Assembly (NCBI RefSeq): GCF_003171515.1
Contig: NC_089396.1
Location: 1,550,001 to 1,614,000, forward strand
Origin: Pyrenophora tritici-repentis
Taxonomy: Eukaryota > Ascomycota > Dothideomycetes > Pleosporales > Pleosporaceae
Reading direction: 5' to 3'
DNA: 64,000 nt
Shown one piece after another: positions 58,480-64,000 of the stretch. A program made the translations under genes and the position numbers. The notes under the pieces are model-generated. The model ran no database searches. It saw only the letters and a list, made by a program, of their open reading frames with translations, and was not told the DNA's origin. Within the stretch, counting starts at the first letter, position 1; every line of letters starts with the position of its first letter.

Positions 58480-61400
58480 TCATCTACGTTCCCTTTCCCT
58501 CTCCACCATCTCGCGCTCGACGTCACCCTCAGTCCTGACACCACCGCGTCTAGCCTTGGCGTTCTTCCTCAGTCCTGCAGTGAAGAGATTGGCAATGTTG
58601 TCATCACCGGTGGCACCAGACTTTCTGCGTTTGTCACGGTGGTTGGCAGGTCCAGTAGGTGGTTTAGCCTCTGCCTTGGGGCCCTTGGGTACAGGAACCT
58701 CATCGTCTATGTCATCGCGGGACCGCTTACTAGAGAGTGAGGGGCGGGCAGATGAGGAAATACGAGAATGCAAGGACTTTGATGGGGCCTTGTCGACTAC
58801 GCGTTCGCGGCTGTCGCGCTCGCGGGCGTTGCGTTCACGTTCCGCGGCGTAGTGGTCTTGTACAGCGTCCTTCTCTCTTGGAGCAGGGCCGGTAGGGGCG
58901 GCAGATGCTGAGCTCGTACTACTCTTGCGGCGGTGGTCTCGAGCATCGCTGCCACGGTCTTTGTTGCGGTCTGCGGCCGGGCCCTTGGGTGGTTGGAAGG
59001 CGCGAGGACCAGTAGGGGGCTGAGCAGGCGGTGGCATAGCGATGTTCTTGGAGCGACCTTTGATGCTGAAGCCGTTTGCCGAAGGGCCGGTTGGTGCGTT
59101 GAGGGGTGGTGAGACGGCGCGCTTCTTCATCATCTGGCCGACGACGTCATCCTCCTTCTCGAGCTGCGCGAGCTTATCATTCCGCTCGCGTTCGTCGGAT
59201 TCGCGTCGGTCATGGTCATCGTAGTCGCGTCGCTCACGCTCCCTATCCTTGCGGCTGCGGCGTGAAGAACGGTGCTTGTCATCATCAAAGTCGCGCTCGG
59301 CGTCCTCGGCTTCGCGATCTCGGCGGCGCCTACGGTCCTTGTCTTTGTCGCGAGAGCGGTCCTTTTCGCGCTCGTAATCATAGTCACGCTCACGTTCCTT
59401 CCTGTCTTTACGGTCTCTTTCGCGCTCCCTATCGCGTGAGCGGTCGCGTCGATCCTTGTCGCCGCTCCTATGCTTGCGTCGAGAGCTACCGTCCGAGTCT
59501 TTTCCGCCATTGGCATAGGCCTCGTCGTCATCGTACTTTTCATCTCCACGGGGCGACCGAGAGCGGTGACGGCGGCGATGCTCTTTACTTCGCTCGCGGT
59601 GGGAACGTGATGAACGATGCTTTTCCTTCTCGCGGCGGCTGCTGCGATACTTGGAGTCTGCTGATGCGCTTCGCGTCCGATCACCCCGACTACCTTTTTC
59701 GTCGCGATACCTGTCTTCGTACTCTTGCTCACGGTCGTCATAGCGGGAAGATCGGTACTGCTTACGGTCCTTGCGGCTCTCGTACTCATTATCCAATGGT
59801 GTGACTGATCGTCCGCGGTCTTCACGCCGAGACTGACGGTCTGCAGAGCGCGAACGCTCACGTGGCTCGTCCCTGACGTCCTCTCTAGCCTTGGACCTTG
59901 ACCGTGAACGGGTGGGCGATCGGTCCTTGACGCGCATACTCTCATCTCGTAGAGGGGATCGTCTAGTTTACTGTCAATGCTTGTCTGATAGTGTAAACGA
60001 GTATACTCACGATCGAACCCTACGCTGAGGACTGGCCGGTGCAATATCATTTGTAGATGCGACACTCTTCGGTGGTGGGGGGAATCGACTACTGTTAACC
60101 CGGCTTGAGAAGCCAGTGTTAGGACGACCCTCTCGCATCGCACGTGGTCCAGTGGGCGCTCCAACGACGCCTACGCCAATGGGCTCTGTGGGTTGTCCTG
60201 TCAAAACTGTTGCGGCCCCATAGGCTCCATTGTTGAAGCCACCACGGGGGACATAGTTGCCGTTGTAACCCATGTTCATGCTCATGCTAGAATCGAAGGA
60301 TGCATTCATGTGCTGGCCGGAGAACTGATTCATCATTCCGTGAGGATATGACATATCCGCCTGCATACCGTTGCCCATCATGGACTGATCGTAGCCTGGT
60401 ACATCGGTATCACCCGTATCCACAGTTTGGATTGGCTTCAAACCACCATCTTGTGCTGCTTCGCTTGGATCGTCTCCTGCTTGGTTAGCGACATCGCCAT
60501 CAGGATGAACGCCATTCTCTGTACCCTGTTTCTCGGAACAAACCAGACCACCGTCGGCGCTCTCTTTACCTTCATCAGTAGACTCTGCGGACGCCTTCGT
60601 TTGCTCGCCTTCGGTCTTGGCCTCAGGGGCAGCGTTAGCAGTTCCGTCAGGCGACTGGCCGTCACACTGTTCAAGAAAAGTCGCGTCAGTTGTTGGTGCC
60701 TTAGTTTTGCCGACCCCATGGAAGGGTATCGGCCGAAATTTATGGTAGTGTGAACGTACGTTTGGCGCAAGACCGCTGCGGCTGCCAGGACGGCTGTGCG
60801 CGTTCTGAAAACCAGGACCAAAGCTTCCCTGGCTGCCATTCCTGTTGTTTCGCTGGACATGTGCTCCTCCTTGATTGGCATGGAAACGATTCTGGTTCTG
60901 GTTTGGGAAATTATTCTTGGGAAACTGGTTCATCATCTCGGGATATGCTCCAGATTGATTATAGCCACCCATCTGATTGGGCCCGCTGAAGTTTCCATAA
61001 CCACTGCCCATACCATTCCATCCATTACCATAGCCGCCACCATACTGCATCATGTTCATGGCAGACATGTCGTTCATGCCCATGCCCATGTTTCCTCCAA
61101 AGTTGCCGTACATGCCGTTCATGTTGTTGAAATCTGAGAGCCGTTAGTTGGATGCCGAGCTGAAAATATACAGTGGGAAGCCATACCCATGGAATTCATG
61201 CCGTTCCAGCCGCCGTTGGGCATCATATTAGCCATACCGTTCCAGCCCATACCATTGGCAAAGGCACCTTGGTTGGGAAAGCCGAAGCCCATTGGGCCTG
61301 CTAGACCGTTCATCATTGTATTGTTGCCCATCATGCCATTTGCTCCGTTTGTGTTGCTCTGCTCATCGGTCGCGCTGTCTGTCGCTGTCGTCTCCGTGTT

Positions 61401-62281
61401 CTTTGTCACGTTCTCGGAGACATTGCTACCGCGTCGCTCGGCTGCGATCTCAGTAGAGACGTTTTCCTGTTCAGGTCAGCAATTGCGAATGGTAATTGGA
61501 AAGCATCTCATGGTCATTGGCACATGTGGCAACGATTTCTTTTGCATTTCTTGACACATAACAGCCTTTTCTTTGTGTTCTCCTCTTTTTCGCACAGTGT
61601 ATGACCCTAACATGCCTATGTGAGAAGAAAGAAAAAGACATTGAAAGCCTACCTCATTCGGATGGACCGAAGCAGAGCCGGCGCGCTGACCAGCATCTTC
61701 CGCGTTGTCCGCAGAGCCTGCTGCCTGATCAACCGCGCCACTCTCTACTTTTGGTGTTTCCTCAATACTGTCTACGGGCTTCTCTTTACCCCCTGCGACT
61801 GGTTGCACCTCAAGCGCGGCTGGTGTCACCTCTACGGGCGGGGTAGCTGCCTGAGCCACAGCCTTGGCCTCTTCCTTCTTCTTCTGCTTTTGCAGCCACA
61901 CTCGCATCGTGTTGCGTAGTGACTTGTTGATTACGCAAGAATCGGCCTCGAGTGGCGAGTGGTCGCATGACGGACATGTTGTGGGAAACTGGAGGTTCGC
62001 GTGACCTGTGATAAGGTAAGTCCATGTCAATTTGTGAAAACCAGGCAATACATACATGATGAGCAGACTGATTTGGCACAGCAGATTAGCTTGTAGGAGT
62101 CAAAGGCCAGTTGGTTGCAAAGGGCGCAGAAAAAGTTCTTCGGGAAGACTGTCGTGGATAGCGAGCTGGGTACATGATTAGTATTGATATAGTCTCTCTT
62201 GTATCATTACACATACAGAGCAAGCTCCCTGAGCTCGTCAGCGAGCGGGGCCGCCTTCGGGTCTGCTGCGGGGTTGGCCAT
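58480..62281 (-). CDS. RING-finger protein with Met/Asn/Gly-rich middle and SR/ER-rich tail (1137 aa)
   Basis: Six exons on the minus strand: 62281-62217, 62165-62056, 62005-61653, 61466-61187, 61133-60011 and 59962-58480; all junctions are GT..AG and the frame closes exactly. The N-terminus (MANPAADPKAAPLADELREL) leads into a compact RING/U-box-like domain built by the first three exons: FCALCNQLAF, ICCAKSVCSSC, TCPSCDHSPLEADSC. A basic helix (LRNTMRVWLQKQKKKEE) follows, then about 350 residues rich in Met, Asn and Gly with a PTGPRA motif. The C-terminal 490 residues are dominated by RS, RD and ER repeats and end with KNAKARRGG. Such tails are typical of nuclear mRNA-processing factors. A ubiquitin ligase acting on RNA-processing complexes is a reasonable guess; it lacks the DWNN domain of Mpe1/RBBP6, and I give no name. 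Confidence 0.82.
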
Positions 62282-62833
62282 GGCGACGCTTTGCGGGATC
62301 GCGACTTCGGTAAGGCTGCCGCGTAGGACACAAGAACCAGCAGATGCGCCGCAGCTCTATTCCATTAAAAGAATACTGGGTATCGAGAAAGAAGAGACAA
62401 GAAGAAAAGCAGGCGAGGCAATCGCTCGGTGCAGACACAGACAGGGTTGATTGCAGTCGCGGTCGATGTGTTTGCGGAGTGACAGCTAAGTGATGTCGCG
62501 GAAGTTTTCTGGAAGTCGCGACCAACCAAGCGACTGGTCTGTGCGTTAGAACGCTAGTGATTTGTCACGTGTGTCAAACACCCCTCGTTTCCAAGCTTCA
62601 GCTGCCACTCTGCAGCATTGTCGTCATAATAACCTTTCGGAGCGTTGAACACCACCTAAGCCTTCTAATTTAGGCCCAGCAAGTGCTGCGCGGGGTGAGA
62701 CCATTGTGGCGCTAATGCGGTTGTGGCTTAGCCGGACCCTTGTCAATGTCAGCGTCATCGCTATCGGCACTGGGCATGGCAATGGCATCCCTTGAAAGCT
62801 AACAAGTCCCGTTCCGTACCTTTGCCCACGAAA
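62282..62833. promoter_or_regulatory. Divergent promoter region (RING gene / alpha-beta hydrolase)
   Basis: About 550 bp between divergent starts. There is no strong motif; GTCACGTG at about 62563 is an E-box-like site (CACGTG) that bHLH regulators could use. Confidence 0.4.
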
Positions 62834-64000
62834 ATGATCTTGAGCCAGATCTCGTATCTGGACTGTGTGGCCTTCCTCGTCTTTCTCGCGCCACAGTTGC
62901 TGATTCAGATTGGCATCATACCGCTTCTGACATGGCTCGTTCCAGCGTTGCCGTCGATTGGTAAGTCTAAACGCCCCCTGAACGCGAAGTATACTGATGC
63001 TCATAGTTTCTAAAGTTCTTGTCATCCCATATCAATTTGTCCGCAGACGCTTCTTGATTCCATATGAACACCGCTCGCCTTTTGTAAAGAAAGCAACACC
63101 GTTCCAAGATCTTGTGATCCGTTTTGTTCGCTATGCCTTTGCCAATATGCCCGCTTTCCTTGGTCGGGTTTTCTTCTCCAAGGCCGTCTCACTTCCCTTC
63201 CTGAGATTCCGCATGTTGAGACACGGCATCTTTACCAGCCCCCTTCGATGGACCGAGGTTAAGCGACCAAACTTCAAAGGCGTATTGGTAGTCTACGACC
63301 AACAAGAACAGCCCGACATCATTGTCTATTATGCGCATGGCGGAGGATTCTCCATGGGAAGCAGCTACTTTTACCTCGAATTTCTACTTGCCTGGGTTGC
63401 GCTACTCAAGTCCGCTGGATACCGTAACCCAGCTCTCTTCGCACTGGAGTATACGCTTGTACCTGACGCCATGTACCCAACTCAACTTCATGAGACAGTT
63501 GCCGGGTATGAATACGTTCTATCACTAGCCCACTCATCGACTCGTGTCGTGGTAGGCGGCGACTCGGCCGGTGGCACTTTAATGCTCAGTTTCTTGTTGT
63601 ATCTTTCAGAGCATACAAAGCTTCGGCATCAAAAGCCGGGCCTCGCCATCATGATAAGCCCATGGGTCACCATTGTGTCTCGCAACAATCGCAACACGGA
63701 ATCTGACTACCTCAACAGCGCTTCACTAGAGCAGTATGGTCGCCAATACATTGGTAACAAGGTATCTCCCGGGGATCCCATGGTTTCACCCGGCCATTGT
63801 AAGGATACCAAGAAATGGGCGGAAGCTAGTCCAGAAAAGGGCTGGTATTTCTTATATGGCAGTGAAGAAGTACTCGGGCCTGAGACAAAGGATCTCATAA
63901 ACCTGCTAGGAAAGACTGGGAAAGATGTCGATAGCTGGGAGGAAAAGGGTGGCATACACGCATGGCCGGTCGCCAGTCTCTATCTTGGGGTAACAAGGGA
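62834..64000 (+). CDS. Alpha/beta-hydrolase, HGGG (hormone-sensitive lipase/steryl deacetylase-like), C-terminus cut by window edge
   Basis: Exon 1 is 62834-62960 (MILSQISYLDCVAFLVF..., a hydrophobic N-terminal membrane anchor). A 46-nt intron (GTAAGT..CATAG) is spliced at phase 1, then exon 2 is open from 63007 to the window end. The family marks are AHGGGFSMGSS (oxyanion hole), GGDSAGGTL (catalytic Ser) and GGIHAWPV (catalytic His). The acid position is probably in YGSEEVLGPE, where Glu stands where Asp is usual. The membrane anchor plus this motif set fits Say1-type sterol/acetyl-ester hydrolases of the ER, but the substrate is not readable from sequence. Only the last part is missing. Confidence 0.85.

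Noticed and set aside
59106..59804. 232-codon plus-strand frame opposite the RS-rich exon
   Set aside because: It is a shadow of the repetitive Arg/Ser/Asp/Glu codons on the minus strand and lacks any gene structure.
1..64000. CRISPR array, prokaryotic operon signals, tRNA or rRNA genes
   Set aside because: No regularly spaced direct repeats were seen, the genes are spliced eukaryotic genes, and no tRNA or rRNA signature was noticed.

Overview
The window is nuclear DNA of a filamentous ascomycete, most likely a dothideomycete of the Pleosporales type (inference from gene content and style, not a database match). The genes carry introns of about 45-60 nt with GT..AG ends and CTAAC/CTGAC branch motifs. 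They include a fungal-type ascorbate oxidase, Met2, Pro3, Ctk3, midasin and a mitochondrial bL12 protein.

Layout. 1-6.6 kb is an ordinary gene block: a peroxin-26-like gene cut by the window edge (-), a PARN/CAF1-type deadenylase (+), a small secreted protein (-) and a secreted multicopper oxidase (+). 6.6-39.3 kb is a transposon-rich accessory stretch. It holds two apparently complete, related hAT transposons (9249-12407 and 12880-16020), five short non-autonomous hAT-type elements (MITEs; three of 162 bp and two of 128 bp, all with 8-bp target duplications), and two Ty1/Copia retrotransposons (23527-29528 intact; 31718-36962 with a frameshift). Between them lie a nickel/cobalt transporter, a mitochondrial-type beta-ketoacyl-ACP synthase, homoserine O-acetyltransferase and several small unknown genes. 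39.9-64 kb is conserved and free of recognisable mobile elements: the giant midasin gene (14.7-14.8 kb, effectively one exon), bL12m in divergent orientation to it, Ctk3, Pro3, a RING/SR-rich protein and an alpha/beta-hydrolase running off the right edge.

The most informative observation is the class II transposon system. The hAT and MITE boundaries are exact: all seven insertions have perfect 8-bp target duplications, and the two 128-bp MITEs read as exact reverse complements of each other, so the activity looks recent and unmutated by RIP. hAT-1 appears to have landed inside the second exon of a small gene. Removing the element and one target copy leaves an open 89-codon two-exon gene whose C-terminal end resembles an intact 91-aa gene at 38791-39243. 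The two MITE families share one terminal repeat that differs from the termini of both autonomous elements, so their transposase source is probably elsewhere in the genome. I saw no CRISPR array, secondary-metabolite cluster or defence system, and no tRNA or rRNA gene.
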